NCBI RefSeq assembly: GCF_900167555.1
Contig: NZ_FUYF01000009.1
Coordinates: 1-64,000, forward strand
Direction: 5' to 3'
DNA: 64,000 nt
Origin: Gemmiger formicilis
Lineage (GTDB): Bacteria > Bacillota > Clostridia > Oscillospirales > Ruminococcaceae
The stretch's first letter is position 1. Every line of letters begins with the position of its first letter. Shown here piece by piece: positions 8,067-16,871 of this stretch. The translations under genes and the position numbers were made by a program. Under the pieces are notes generated by a model. The model saw nothing but the letters and a program-made list of their open reading frames with translations. It was not told the origin of the DNA and did not search any database.

Positions 8067-8297
8067 TTGTGTTACGTTATTGCTAAAGAACGCTATGCCC
8101 ACGGCTGCATAGCATTTGAAACCGTACATGGGAAACATTTAGCCGATTTGAAACGGTCTCTGAACGAAGCCCTTGGGAATACCGGTGTAGAGATTATGAC
8201 CATCAGTCGCCCCGAAGCCTATGGCGAGTATGCGCCCTATCACTTTGTGCAGACTGAGGATGAGTTTGTTGCACAGGTATTAGCCTTACGGCCATAA
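8067..8297 (+). CDS. Small conserved protein (DUF6718-like)
   Basis: This is a 76-residue protein with TTG as start codon, preceded by AAAGGAAG 9 bases upstream. Its pattern C-Y-V-I-A-K-E-R-Y-x-H-G-C at the start, then HGKHL, ISRPEAYGEY and PYHFV, is one I associate with a small family common on clostridial conjugative elements (DUF6718). The function is unknown. It is the last gene before the attachment junction. Confidence 0.7.
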   Translation: MCYVIAKERYAHGCIAFETVHGKHLADLKRSLNEALGNTGVEIMTISRPEAYGEYAPYHFVQTEDEFVAQVLALRP

Positions 8298-8500
8298 CCT
8301 CTAATTTCTGTGTGTGACTTTTAATCCTGCTTTGCTACAAAACCCATCTACGAACTCATCTACCAATTTATCTACGGCTCTGCATTTTGGTTGAGAAACG
8401 CTGCGAAAATTACTACACATTACCTAAAATTAGGCGTTCTTATTTGTGGAATGCCAACAAAATTTTACGGTGATTCTAGAATTTTTGCCAGCGATGCTTT
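8298..8500. other. Terminal non-coding stretch of the mobile element
   Basis: This AT-rich DNA between the last element gene and the tRNA fragment has no gene I can support. It may hold recombinase arm sites, but no integrase gene is near this end. Confidence 0.4.
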
Positions 8501-8545
8501 CTCATAACCGCTTGAGTGGGGGTTCGAATCCCTCACGGCCCACCA
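8501..8545 (+). other. Attachment junction: 3' part of tRNA-Met(CAT) only
   Basis: The sequence begins CTCATAA, an anticodon loop with CAT, continues through a full T arm (loop TTCGAAT) and ends ACGGCCC-A-CCA. The bases upstream (GATGCTTT) cannot form the anticodon stem with CCGCT, and no D arm or 5' acceptor strand is present. This is the classical residue of an element integrated into a tRNA gene, with the intact tRNA rebuilt at the other end, which lies left of the window. Confidence 0.8.
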
Positions 8546-8554
8546 AAAAAAGAA

Positions 8555-8593
8555 CGCAGCTACGCTATTTTGTTGCAAAATGGCATAGCTGCG
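8555..8593. terminator. Hairpin after the tRNA fragment
   Basis: CGCAGCTA and TAGCTGCG arms with an inner TATTTTG/CAAAAT helix, flanked by A and T runs, make a bidirectional terminator. It resembles the hairpin at 9258-9298 closely. Confidence 0.65.
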
Positions 8594-8598
8594 ATTCT

Positions 8599-8784
8599 TT
8601 ATTTTCCGTACAATTCACTGCACAAATGATTGCGTATCGACTCCCGGTGTTTTTTGTATTGCGGCATAAATGCCATGTACTCCGGGGCTGTATCAATATA
8701 ACGGTCGTTGCTTTCTTTGGTGGCTGTGTGCTGATAGCCGAAGTTCCTAAACACCAGAAGGCTCTTGTTGACATGAACGGTACA
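8599..8784 (-). pseudogene. C-terminal gene remnant, family not recognised
   Basis: A 61-codon open stretch on the minus strand ends at a TAA at 8599 and reads like a real protein tail (FRNFGYQHTATKESN, then a tyrosine-rich end PQYKKHRESI). An in-frame TAA at 8787-8785 closes it upstream and there is no start or ribosome site. I take it as debris of a gene lost near the integration site; the family is unknown. Confidence 0.35.
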
Positions 8785-8840
8785 TTACCGTCAGCGTTGG
8801 TACACCGACCACCTAAAGTCATAACCCCCACCAGCCGTCA

Positions 8841-9240
8841 CGCCCCCGTGCCCGCTTGCGGCAGGATAAACCTCCGCGGGCGCATATAGAATGCGCCCCT
8901 ACGGATCTCGTTTCCGACTAAAGGGAGAAAACTCCGCGCGGGGCACCGCCTCTGCGCTGGTGCTCTGCCGCTTCAAAAACGTAGGGGCGGATTCCATATC
9001 CGCCCGTACCCGCTTGCGGTAAGATAAACTTCCGCGGGCGCATATAGAATGCGCCCCTACGGATTCCGTTTTCGACCAAAGGGAGAAAGCTCCACGCGGG
9101 GCACCGCCTCTGTGCTGGTGCTCTGCCGCTTCAAAAACGTAGGGGCGGATTCCATATCCGCCCGTGCCCGCTTGCGACAAGGGCAAACTTCCGCGGGCGC
9201 ATATAGAATGCGCCCCCACGGATCACGTTTCCGACCAACA
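8841..9240. repeat. Family A repeat array (about 2.5 units)
   Basis: Two palindromic modules alternate. One is GTAGGGGCGGATTCCATAT followed by CCGCCC; the other is GGGCGCATATAGAATGCGCC followed by CCTAC. The first module recurs at 8981 and 9139, a period of 158 bases. The linkers (CGCTTGCGGC, then AAAGGGAGAAA) are conserved too. Open frames across the array are artefacts of repetition. Confidence 0.85.
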
Positions 9241-9257
9241 GGGACACCCACAAAAAA

Positions 9258-9298
9258 ACGCAGCCACGCTATTTTACGGTAAAATAGCGTGGCTGCGT
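9258..9298. terminator. Strong bidirectional terminator
   Basis: ACGCAGCCACGCTATTTTAC and its exact complement are separated by two bases, with A and T runs on either side. It ends the histidine kinase operon on the minus strand. Confidence 0.85.
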
Positions 9299-9346
9299 CT
9301 TTTGTTTTGGCTTTGCGTATGATTCCCGGCTCTGAAACCCCGCGTG

Positions 9347-12289
9347 TTACAGGACCTTGCGCATCTCCTGCACAAGGTCGGCGATCACGATGGGCTTGGA
9401 CAGGAAACCGTTCATGCCGCATTCCAGGGCGTTGCGGCGGTCCTCGTCAAAGGCGTTCGCCGTCATGGCAAGAATGGGGATGCCCGCCAGGGCGGGGTTT
9501 TCCAGCTCGCGGATGCGGCGGGTGGCGGTGTAGCCGTCCATGATCGGCATCTGCACGTCCATCAGCACCAGATCGTACTGCCCCGGCGCGGCGGTGCGGA
9601 CCTTTTCCACGGCGATGGCACCGTTCTCGGCGGTATCGACCTCAAAGCCGTAGGCGTTCAGAATCTCCACGGCGATCTCGCGGTTCAGCTCGTTATCCTC
9701 GGCAAGCAGGATGTGCTTGCCCGCAAAGTCGGTGGGTTCCTTGGGCAATACGCCCGGCTGCTCCTCCGGCTTCTGCCCGATGGCGGTCATCAGGGAGTCG
9801 CGCAGGTCCGACAGGAACATCGGCTTGGGGCAGAACGCCGTGACACCGGCGGCCTTTGCCTCGGCCTCAATGTCGGACCAGTCATAGGCGGTCAGGATAA
9901 TAATAGGCGTATCATCGTTCAAACTGCGAATCTGGCGGGTGACCTCGATGCCGTTCATATCCGGCAGGCGCCAGTCGATGATATAAGCCTTGTAGGTATC
10001 GCCCATCTCGATGGACTGCCGTGCGCGCAGCACGGCCTCCTTGCCGGAAAGCGTCCAATCGGCGCGCATACCCACCGTGACCAGCATCTTGGTCACGCTG
10101 TCGCAGGTGTTGAAATCGTCGTCCACCACCAGCGCCTTCAGGCCCTCCAGCGTGGGGATCTTTTCCGCCTTGCGGTGCTCTGCCTGTATGCGCAGCGGCA
10201 CACGGACGATAAATTCAGAGCCCTTGCCCGGCGCGGTCTGCACCTCGATGGTGCCGCCCATCATATCTACGATGTTTTTGCTGATGGCCATACCCAGCCC
10301 GGTGCCCTGTATCTTGCTTACCGTGGAGGTGCGCTCGCGCTCAAAGGGTTCAAAGATTTTTTGGGCAAACTCCGGGCTCATGCCGATGCCGTTGTCCTTG
10401 ACGCGGAACTCATACTGCCCGCAGCCGCTGACCTGGCCGGCAAGCTGGCGCACCCGCAGCGACACCGTGCCGCCCGCGGGGGTGAACTTGATGGCGTTGG
10501 ACAAAAGGTTCATCAAAACCTGATTCAGCCGGGTCTTGTCGCAATAGACGTCCTCATCGGTAATATCTATCGCGTCCATATACAATTCCAACTGCTTTGC
10601 GTAAAACTGCCCGCTGACGATGGTCTTTATGTCGTGCAGCACGTCGGACAGGTTGACCTCGGTCTCGTCCAGCTGGATCTTTCCGCTTTCGATGCGGCTC
10701 ATATCCAGAATATCATTGATGAGCGAAAGCAGGTGGTTGCCGGAGGCAAGTATCTTGGTAAGGTAATCCTTCACGCGGTCCCTGTCGTCCAGATGGCTGA
10801 CCGCCAGCGTGGTAAAGCCGATGATGGCATTCATCGGGGTGCGGATGTCGTGGGACATATTGGAAAGGAAGGTGCTCTTGGCGCGGTTGGCGTTTTCGGC
10901 GGCGGCCACGGCATCCGAGAGCGCCTGGTTCGCCTGCCTGTCGGCGGTGCGGTCAGACAGAACCAGAATGTGCTTGATTTTGCCCTCGACCTCGCTGCCC
11001 ATGGCAACCACATGGAACCAGCGATGCTCCCCGGTTTTCTGATGGATAAACTCCGTGTCCCATTCGCGCTGGTCGCCGCAGGCAAGCCCTTCCAGATAAT
11101 TTTTGGTGCGGCCGGGGAAATCCGCCGGGTACAGCAGGGCCAGCGTGCCGATATTCTTGCGCACGCTCTTCAGCGTCAGGCCCAGCAGCCGTTCTATGTT
11201 CGGGCTGACATAATCCGCCCGGTTCTTTTGGGCATCCAGCAGCAGGAAAACGTCGTCCACGTTCTGGGACAGCTTCTCGAACAGCACATCCCGGTACAAA
11301 ATCGCGGTGTTCTGGCGGCGCAGCTTGGTGCGGCCCCGGTGCATGACCATCAGAAGGACCATTGCCGCAATCGACAGTTCAACGAGAGCTACGATCTGCA
11401 CCGTGCGCCGCCAAAGCTGGTTCATGGCGGCATTGACGGTATCCCGCGGGACAAGCCCCACCAGGATCCAGTTCTGGATGTCGGTGCTTTCGTAGACCAT
11501 ATAGAATCTTGTGCCGTCCAGCGTCACCTCGCAGTTTCCGGTGATGCCCTGCGCAAAGTCGTCCGTAAGCTCCTGTATCTGCGCCTCGGTAAGGTCGGAA
11601 TACTCTTGCAGTATCGCTACAAAATTGTAAATGGATTCCGAGCCTTCTGAGATATTTTCGATCACGACCTGCCCGTCCGGGTAGATGACAAAGGAGCTGG
11701 CCGCTCCGCCGAAAGCCGAATCGTCCACGGCCTTCATCACAACATTGTTGTAGTGGCTGATGGCAATGGCATCGTAGGCAAAGCCGCGGTAGATGCCCTT
11801 GGTTTCGGGGCAGATGAACACCAGCATCGGGTCCTGCCCGGGCAGGGCCGTGTTCAACACAACGTCCTTCTGGTCGGAAAGCAGCTCGTCCAGATTGCTC
11901 TGCAGGCCCAGGTAGCCCGTTTTCCCGCTGGGGGTCATGTAGTTGCCGTCGTAAGAAAGAAAGTAGAATTCGGCAAAGCCAAGCTGCTGCTGCGCTGACT
12001 CCAGATACGCCTGCGTGCTGGCATCATCGGGGTCGCTGCTCAGAAAGCCGTTCCACACATGCAGGTAGGAGGTGTTCTTCTTGACGATCATGCTCAGCAT
12101 ATTGTTGGATTTGTGCAGGACTTCTCCCAAATGCTGGGTGCTTTCCGCATAGATGGTTTTTGACACAAACGAAAGGTACTGCGCGCTAAGGCAGACAAGC
12201 AGCGCAATCGACAGCAGGCAGGCCGCCGCAGCATGCCAATTTCGCCGCGAATGCCGCTTTATTTTAATTTTATGCTTAGTATCTTCCAC
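9347..12289 (-). CDS. Membrane hybrid sensor histidine kinase with two receiver domains
   Basis: This is a 980-residue sensor. Transmembrane helices at about 19-38 and 297-318 frame an extracellular ~255-residue sensory region of dCache type. A PAS-like domain follows (about 340-450). The HisKA box has [18 protein letters not shown] (phospho-His near 480). The ATPase has [15 protein letters not shown] and [10 protein letters not shown]. Two receivers follow, with [11 protein letters not shown] (Asp near 773) and [12 protein letters not shown] (Asp near 911). No HPt or DNA-binding output is fused, so the downstream partner is elsewhere. It starts with GTG at 12289, 14 bases inside the end of the upstream lipoprotein gene, so the lipoprotein is probably its ligand-sensing partner (inference). 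Confidence 0.93.
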   Translation of the reverse strand: MEDTKHKIKIKRHSRRNWHAAAACLLSIALLVCLSAQYLSFVSKTIYAESTQHLGEVLHKSNNMLSMIVKKNTSYLHVWNGFLSSDPDDASTQAYLESAQQQLGFAEFYFLSYDGNYMTPSGKTGYLGLQSNLDELLSDQKDVVLNTALPGQDPMLVFICPETKGIYRGFAYDAIAISHYNNVVMKAVDDSAFGGAASSFVIYPDGQVVIENISEGSESIYNFVAILQEYSDLTEAQIQELTDDFAQGITGNCEVTLDGTRFYMVYESTDIQNWILVGLVPRDTVNAAMNQLWRRTVQIVALVELSIAAMVLLMVMHRGRTKLRRQNTAILYRDVLFEKLSQNVDDVFLLLDAQKNRADYVSPNIERLLGLTLKSVRKNIGTLALLYPADFPGRTKNYLEGLACGDQREWDTEFIHQKTGEHRWFHVVAMGSEVEGKIKHILVLSDRTADRQANQALSDAVAAAENANRAKSTFLSNMSHDIRTPMNAIIGFTTLAVSHLDDRDRVKDYLTKILASGNHLLSLINDILDMSRIESGKIQLDETEVNLSDVLHDIKTIVSGQFYAKQLELYMDAIDITDEDVYCDKTRLNQVLMNLLSNAIKFTPAGGTVSLRVRQLAGQVSGCGQYEFRVKDNGIGMSPEFAQKIFEPFERERTSTVSKIQGTGLGMAISKNIVDMMGGTIEVQTAPGKGSEFIVRVPLRIQAEHRKAEKIPTLEGLKALVVDDDFNTCDSVTKMLVTVGMRADWTLSGKEAVLRARQSIEMGDTYKAYIIDWRLPDMNGIEVTRQIRSLNDDTPIIILTAYDWSDIEAEAKAAGVTAFCPKPMFLSDLRDSLMTAIGQKPEEQPGVLPKEPTDFAGKHILLAEDNELNREIAVEILNAYGFEVDTAENGAIAVEKVRTAAPGQYDLVLMDVQMPIMDGYTATRRIRELENPALAGIPILAMTANAFDEDRRNALECGMNGFLSKPIVIADLVQEMRKVL

Positions 12290-14165
12290 AGCGCATTACC
12301 CCCCCGAATGTAATATAGCTTTCCGGCGCGGCCAGCGTCACGCTGCCGCCGGAAAGTGCCTCGCTCCAGGCGTCTTTGACCGTAGCTTCCCCGCGCTCAA
12401 ACGCGCGGCTTTCGTCCTGCAGCAGCGGCGCCATCTGCTTTTCGGTTGCCAGGCAGGTCACGGTGACGGTGTCGTCATCCTGCAGCGGCTGGCCGCCGCG
12501 GGTGATGCCGGTCAGCGTATAGCTGCCGTCGTTCTCCTGCACCTGCACGGCCATGCCGCTGACCACCGGCAGGGAACCGCGGTTGAACGGCGTAAAGCCG
12601 CCCTCGCAGCCTTCCACAAAGGCGCGCACGGTGTCCTTCAGCTCGGCACCCGTCATGGTGCGCCGGTACGACATAAGCCCGTTGGGCATGATCATGGCGC
12701 GTGCCGTTGTCTGGGTATAGTCTGCCTGCAGCACGCTGCCGGTAAAGCTGCTGGCGGGTGCTATCAGCACATCGGTGCCGTACAGCCCGCGCAGCGTGTT
12801 TGCCATGACCGAGAAGGACGCATTGCCGCCGTTTTTGTGGAACACGTTGGAATAGGCGGTTTCACTGGTCAGCACAATGTCGCTTGTGTCGGGCGTTTCC
12901 TCTGTCAGAAGGCGGGCGTTGAACGCACGGTAGGCCTGCCCGGCGTCATATTCGCCCGCGATCATCTTGGAAACCACATCCTGGGAGATGGCAAAGAAAT
13001 CGTTGGAGGCGATGCGGATGAACATGTGGTTTTCTTCCACCACCGAGCGCACGTCCTTCATGGTGTCGGTCAGGTGGTAGCTGACATTCTGGCTGTAGCT
13101 CAAAAGATCCTGTCCGTCCGCGAGGATCTGCTCCTGCGCCCCCTCCGACAGCATGACGCGCAGGACCTGCATTGCCTTTTCGCGCCGGGCGGCGTCCTGC
13201 TCCAGGTCGCGGTTCAGCGCCACCTGGAAGTAGGGGGTAGTCATCAGCCATTTTTCGCCGTTCTGGTTGAAGAACGGCAAAAAGGTCGCGTCGATGCCCT
13301 GCTCCCGGAACATCTGTACGCCGGCGGAGCTGCCAAAGTACATGGCAAGCTCCCCCTTGCCGAACATCCCGGTCACGTCGTCGTAATTCAGCTCTAAGTC
13401 CGCCGCCGTAAGACCGGTGTCCTGAATGAACTGCTCCATACGCTCGAAGGCGCCCGGCCAGACGGTATCATCCAGCCCGACACGGGCGGTGCTGGCGGGG
13501 TAGCTGTAGGCGGTGCGCCATTTGCGCCCTTCCGTGCTCTTAAGCTCGGTGGCGGAAAGCCCCTGCAGCGTTTCCGCGCAGGTGTAGTCGTACAGATAAT
13601 CGGCGGTAAAGCCGCGGATGCCCGCTTCGTCAAAGGCTTTGCAGGCAGCGGCAAAGCTGGCATAATCGGTGGGCAGCGGGATACCGTATTCCTCAAAAAG
13701 GCCGCGGTTGACCACAAAGCCGTGGGCGTCTGCGCATACGGGCAGCCAGTTTACACTGCCGTCCTCATTTTTAAAGCTGTTGAGGTAGGTATTGTAGACA
13801 GCGCCTGCCTCGTTGGTGGTGGCAAGGTCCATCAGACTGTCCTTCAGGGGGGCCGCATCGTGCAGGGAGAAGCGGCAGCAGGTTATAATGTCCGGCAGAC
13901 CGCCGTTTTCCTGCAAGAATTTGTAAAAGTCCAGATCGTTGTTGCCCACGATAAACTCAATGTTTACGTCCGGCAGCTTCGCCTGCACGTAGGGGGCGTA
14001 CTTTTCGTAGAGGCTGTTGGACCACAAATAGACCTGAATGGTGTCGGCGTCCTCCTGTGCCTGCACCGCCTCGGTGCTTTTTCCGGCGCAGCCGGTCAGC
14101 AGGAACAGACCCAGCACCGTGGCTGCAAGCAGGGAGGAAATTCTGTGCAGTGGTTTCTTTTTCAT
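12276..14165 (-). CDS. Lipoprotein: solute-binding protein fused to 5'-nucleotidase C-terminal domain
   Basis: This 629-residue protein has a lipoprotein signal (LLTGC, Cys 26). Residues about 40-400 are a family 1-type extracellular solute-binding protein ([20 protein letters not shown], and [21 protein letters not shown]). Residues about 440-590 match the 5'-nucleotidase C-terminal domain of UshA-like enzymes ([36 protein letters not shown]). The metallophosphatase domain that normally precedes it is missing, so catalysis is doubtful and binding of a nucleoside or sugar is more likely. No permease is adjacent. Instead its stop overlaps the hybrid kinase, suggesting a binding subunit for signalling. 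Expression should depend on the c-di-GMP riboswitch leader. Confidence 0.85.
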   Translation of the reverse strand: MKKKPLHRISSLLAATVLGLFLLTGCAGKSTEAVQAQEDADTIQVYLWSNSLYEKYAPYVQAKLPDVNIEFIVGNNDLDFYKFLQENGGLPDIITCCRFSLHDAAPLKDSLMDLATTNEAGAVYNTYLNSFKNEDGSVNWLPVCADAHGFVVNRGLFEEYGIPLPTDYASFAAACKAFDEAGIRGFTADYLYDYTCAETLQGLSATELKSTEGRKWRTAYSYPASTARVGLDDTVWPGAFERMEQFIQDTGLTAADLELNYDDVTGMFGKGELAMYFGSSAGVQMFREQGIDATFLPFFNQNGEKWLMTTPYFQVALNRDLEQDAARREKAMQVLRVMLSEGAQEQILADGQDLLSYSQNVSYHLTDTMKDVRSVVEENHMFIRIASNDFFAISQDVVSKMIAGEYDAGQAYRAFNARLLTEETPDTSDIVLTSETAYSNVFHKNGGNASFSVMANTLRGLYGTDVLIAPASSFTGSVLQADYTQTTARAMIMPNGLMSYRRTMTGAELKDTVRAFVEGCEGGFTPFNRGSLPVVSGMAVQVQENDGSYTLTGITRGGQPLQDDDTVTVTCLATEKQMAPLLQDESRAFERGEATVKDAWSEALSGGSVTLAAPESYITFGGVMRCGRY

Positions 14166-14217
14166 CCGGTTTTTCTCCTTATTTTTTCGACGGTCTGCTA
14201 TATAGGCTGTGACGCAG

Positions 14218-14259
14218 AAAAAACGCCTTCAGGGCATGGCGGACCCATGCCTGAAAGCG
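14218..14259 (-). terminator. Leader terminator upstream of the lipoprotein-kinase operon
   Basis: CGCTTTCAGGCATGGG pairs with CCATGCCCTGAAGGCG across a 4-base loop, followed on the minus strand by six T. It lies between the riboswitch and the gene start at 14165, so it can act as the expression platform. Confidence 0.85.
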
Positions 14260-14283
14260 CTGTCTGACCGTATTAAACAATAT

Positions 14284-14401
14284 CCGCGGGTAGCAGAAAA
14301 CAGCAGAGCGTCATAGATGCCCTGCTTTGTGCCGCTGGTGTATCGCTGTGTTTTCACCCTCGTCAACTCCTGCCCCAAAAAGGATGCGAAGCTACCGGCG
14401 G
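14284..14401 (-). ncRNA. Unrecognised structured RNA domain in the riboswitch leader
   Basis: Read on the minus strand, CCGCCGGTAGC (14401-14391) pairs with GCTACCCGCGG (14294-14284) in 10 of 11 positions. Inside, GAAAACA at 14355-14349 pairs with TGTTTTC at 14302-14296, and GCAGGGC pairs with GCTCTGC within it. Unpaired blocks include GGAGTTGACGAGGGTG and a 20-odd-base asymmetric bulge. GTTGACGAGG recalls a glmS ribozyme core box, but the glmS cleavage site and the rest of its layout are absent. I cannot assign a class. Confidence 0.5.
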
Positions 14402-14424
14402 CAGTAAAACAACAATTTCTTGTT

Positions 14425-14492
14425 GGCAACTGGCTGACCCGATGGGCCCCTATAGCTTTGCGTCGCCGGTTTGCACCGGGTTTGCCTGTGGA
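14425..14492 (-). ncRNA. c-di-GMP-I (GEMM-I) riboswitch aptamer
   Basis: The minus strand reads CACAGGCAAACC, then a CCGGT-GCAA-ACCGG hairpin with a GNRA tetraloop, then CGACGCAAAGCTATAGGGGC, and closes with GGTCAGCCAGTTGCC. These are the conserved blocks of GEMM-I aptamers in the right order, including the ACGCAAAGC box and the tetraloop that docks in it. The CACAG box suggests the c-di-GMP rather than the cGAMP variant. It sits just downstream of a strong promoter. Confidence 0.9.
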
Positions 14493-14505
14493 CTTGTAGA
14501 GAAAT

Positions 14506-14534
14506 AGTATACCACATAAGATGGTTTTTGACAA
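14506..14534 (-). promoter_or_regulatory. SigA-type promoter for the riboswitch leader
   Basis: TTGTCA (14534-14529), a 17-base spacer and TATACT (14511-14506) on the minus strand place the transcript start near 14500, immediately before the aptamer. Confidence 0.88.
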
Positions 14535-14570
14535 GGCGAAAGCGGAAATAAATCCGCTTGCACGCACAAC

Positions 14571-15053
14571 CGGCAAAAACGCGCCCCTTGGCCGCCCACT
14601 GCGCGGGGGCTCTGCCTGCCACAAAAAACGTAGGGGCGGATTCCATATCCGCCCGTGCCCGCTTGCGGCAGGATAAACCTCCGCGGGCGCATATAGAATG
14701 CGCCCCTACGGATCTCGCTTTCGACCAAAGGGAGAAAACTCCACGCGGGGCACCACCCTCTGCGCGGTGGCTCTGCCGCTTCAAAAACGTAGGGGCGGAT
14801 TCCATATCCACCCGTGCCCGCTTGCGGCAAGGCAAACCTCCGCGGGCGCATATAGAATGCGCCCCTACGGATTTCGTTTTCGACAAAGGGAGAAAACTCC
14901 ACGCGGGGCACCGCCTCTGCGCGGGGGCACCACCCGCCACAAAAAACGTAGGGGCGGATTCCATATCCGCCCGTGCCCGCTTGCGGCAGGATAAACTTCC
15001 GCGGGCGCATATAGAATGCGCCCCTACGGATTTCGTTTTCGACATCGGCCTTG
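14571..15053. repeat. Family A repeat array (three units)
   Basis: The GTAGGGGCGGATTCCATAT module starts at 14630, 14789 and 14948, a strict 159-base period, alternating with the GGGCGCATATAGAATGCGCC module. The linker TCTGCCGCTTCAAAAAC varies between units. No gene lies here. Confidence 0.88.
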
Positions 15054-15073
15054 CCGGTTCTGGGTGATACAAC

Positions 15074-15111
15074 AAAAAAAGAGTCTGTGACATCTAAGAT
15101 GCCACAGACTC
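15074..15111 (-). terminator. Terminator of tRNA-Val
   Basis: GAGTCTGTG pairs with CACAGACTC; on the minus strand a run of T follows, directly after the tRNA 3' end. Confidence 0.85.
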
Positions 15112-15112
15112 T

Positions 15113-15188
15113 TGGTGCGCGGTACAGGACTCGAACCTGTGACCTCCTGCACGTCAAGCAGATGCTCTACCAGCTGAGCTAACCGCGC
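15113..15188 (-). tRNA. tRNA-Val (anticodon GAC)
   Basis: The minus strand starts GCGCGGTTAGCTCAGCTGG, has the anticodon loop TTGACGT closed by TCTGC/GCAGG, a T arm ACAGG-TTCGAGT-CCTGT, and ends ACCGCGC-A-CCA with encoded CCA. All four arms pair. It is 76 bases long. Confidence 0.95.
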
Positions 15189-15267
15189 TTATTGCGCCGC
15201 CTCTTGGCGACGCATATTATTATAGCAGAACGACTTCCAAATTGCAAGCCCTTTTTGCAAAAAAAAT

Positions 15268-16632
15268 TCAAATTTTTTCTGCGTCGCGCAAATCGCCCCG
15301 GCAGCGCCAGACCGCCAGCAGGATAAACACAAAGCATACGACCCAGGTCGTCGGCTCACAAAAGCAGACCGCGCGGTAGCCTTGGACCGGCACGAGCCAT
15401 ACGGCAAAGATCACCTTGCCCACAAGCTCCAGCCCGCTGGCCAGCAGCGGCTCTACCGTGTGCCGGATGCCCTGCAGCATGTTGCGCAGAATGACCAGCA
15501 CGGCCATCGGCGGGATGACCGGTGCGCTGATTTTCAGGTACAGCAGCGCGTTGGAGATAATGACCTCGTCCGTGCTGCCCGTGATGCCGCGGATGGCGGC
15601 CCCGCCCAGCAGGAAGGTGAACGCCATCACAAACACCCACCACACAAAATAGATCGCAAGCGCGGCCTTGACGCTCTGCCAAATGCGGCTGCGGCGGCCC
15701 GCACCCAGATTCTGGCTGCTGAACGTCGCCACGCCGATGCCCAGCGCACCGCCCGGGATAAAGTACAGCTCCGCTAAGCGGCGCGCGGCGGTCTGCGCCG
15801 TGATGTAGACGCTGCCCAGCGCATTGATGCTGCTTTGCAGCGCCACGCTGCCCAGATTGTAGATGGCGCTCATCAGCCCCATGCTCAGGCCCGCCCAGAA
15901 CATACTGGTCACGGCGCGGTGCGTGGCAGCCCCGAGCTGCCGGGGCGTAAAGCGCAGCTCCGGGTAGCCGCGCAGGATGTACACAACGCCCAGCACGGCG
16001 CTGATGCCCTGCGCCAGCACCGTGGCAATGGCCGCGCCGCGCACGCCCAGCCCCAGCGGCCCCATGAACGCGGCGTCCAGCCCGACGTTCAGCACGCTGC
16101 TGAACAGCAGGAACAGCAGCGGCGTCACGCTGTTGCCGACGGCGCGCAGCAGCGCAGCCTCCATATTATAAAGCATCGTCAGCGGGATGCCCAGCAGAAT
16201 GACGGTCAGGTAGGCGGACGCGCCGCCCCATGCCTGTGCCGGGACCTGCAAAACGGTCAGCAGCGCGTCGCGGCCCAGCAGGGAGCACCCCGTCAGCACC
16301 AGCGACACCGCCGCCGACAGCGTGACCATCCAGCCCACGGCGCGGCGTATCCCGCTTTCATCGCCCGCGCCAAAATAGCGGCTGACCGTCAGCGCCAGGC
16401 CGTTGTTCATGCCGAAGGCAAAGTTCATGATAAGCCCGTACAGCGCCGCCGTCGCGCCGATCTCCGCCAGCGCGGCGGAGCCCAGCAGGTGCCCGGCCAG
16501 CGCAGTGTCGGTCAGGTTGTACAGCTGCTGCAAAAGGTTGGAGCAGAACAGCGGCATCGAAAATTGCAGCACCAGGCGGAACGGGTCGCCCTGGGTCATA
16601 TCCAGCACACGGCTTTTGTGCGCGGTGGCCAT
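15268..16632 (-). CDS. MATE-family multidrug/metabolite exporter
   Basis: This 454-residue integral membrane protein has about 12 hydrophobic segments in two similar halves. It starts with the family pattern DMTQGDPFRLVLQFSMPLFC, then LYNLTDTALAGHLLGSAALA, and has the second-half equivalent LYFIPGGALGIGVATFSSQN. MATE proteins export cations or drugs against an Na+ or H+ gradient. AAAGGAGATG precedes the ATG, and a consensus promoter lies at 16666-16694. It is transcribed alone, away from the rha operon that starts on the other strand. Substrate cannot be told from sequence. Confidence 0.92.
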   Translation of the reverse strand: MATAHKSRVLDMTQGDPFRLVLQFSMPLFCSNLLQQLYNLTDTALAGHLLGSAALAEIGATAALYGLIMNFAFGMNNGLALTVSRYFGAGDESGIRRAVGWMVTLSAAVSLVLTGCSLLGRDALLTVLQVPAQAWGGASAYLTVILLGIPLTMLYNMEAALLRAVGNSVTPLLFLLFSSVLNVGLDAAFMGPLGLGVRGAAIATVLAQGISAVLGVVYILRGYPELRFTPRQLGAATHRAVTSMFWAGLSMGLMSAIYNLGSVALQSSINALGSVYITAQTAARRLAELYFIPGGALGIGVATFSSQNLGAGRRSRIWQSVKAALAIYFVWWVFVMAFTFLLGGAAIRGITGSTDEVIISNALLYLKISAPVIPPMAVLVILRNMLQGIRHTVEPLLASGLELVGKVIFAVWLVPVQGYRAVCFCEPTTWVVCFVFILLAVWRCRGDLRDAEKI

Positions 16633-16665
16633 AATGTAACATCTCCTTTATTGGTTGCAGGGTCT

Positions 16666-16694
16666 ATTATACGGGACGGCACGGGGCGTGTCAA
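16666..16694 (-). promoter_or_regulatory. Consensus SigA promoter for the MATE gene
   Basis: TTGACA (16694-16689), a 17-base spacer and TATAAT (16671-16666) on the minus strand, 34 bases before the ATG. Confidence 0.92.
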
Positions 16695-16810
16695 TCGGAT
16701 CATTCCGGCACGGGACCCGGACAAAACCGCCGAGAACGCGGAAAGGGGCGTGTGGAATTTTCCCAAACAATCAAATTCTTTTGCGGATGGAAAGCCGGGC
16801 CCGGGTGTCG

Positions 16811-16816
16811 TATAAT
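16811..16816 (+). promoter_or_regulatory. -10 box upstream of rhaB
   Basis: TATAAT lies 56 bases before the rhaB start. The matching -35 position (TGGAAA) is poor, and a CCGGGCCCGG palindrome lies between them, which suits an activator-dependent, sugar-induced promoter (inference). Confidence 0.55.
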
Positions 16817-16871
16817 GCAGACAAAAAGCAAATGCTGCAACACTGTTATTTTGCAAAGAAGGAGAGAGCTT

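Noticed and set aside
8441..8545. Complete tRNA gene ending at 8545
   Set aside because: The upstream bases cannot form the acceptor, D or anticodon 5' strands, so only the 3' part is present.
9344..11650. 768-codon open frame on the plus strand opposite the hybrid kinase
   Set aside because: It is an antisense shadow produced by high GC at third positions; it matches no family, and the kinase on the other strand has all its motifs.
14284..14401. glmS ribozyme in the riboswitch leader
   Set aside because: GTTGACGAGG fits part of the glmS core, but the AGCGCC cleavage site and the remaining core order are missing, and no glmS gene follows.
14425..14492. 3',3'-cGAMP-specific GEMM-I variant
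   Set aside because: The CACAG box suggests the G typical of c-di-GMP binders at the selectivity position; only probing could settle it, so the common class is reported.
14571..15053. CRISPR array
   Set aside because: The 159-base period, palindromic modules and conserved linkers do not fit short repeats with unique spacers, and no cas genes are present.
14392..15157. 233- and 235-codon frames with repeated SVGAHSICARGSL / YGIRPYVF-like units
   Set aside because: They are readings of the family A repeat array in different frames, with no ribosome site or conserved family; the same applies near 8899-9422.
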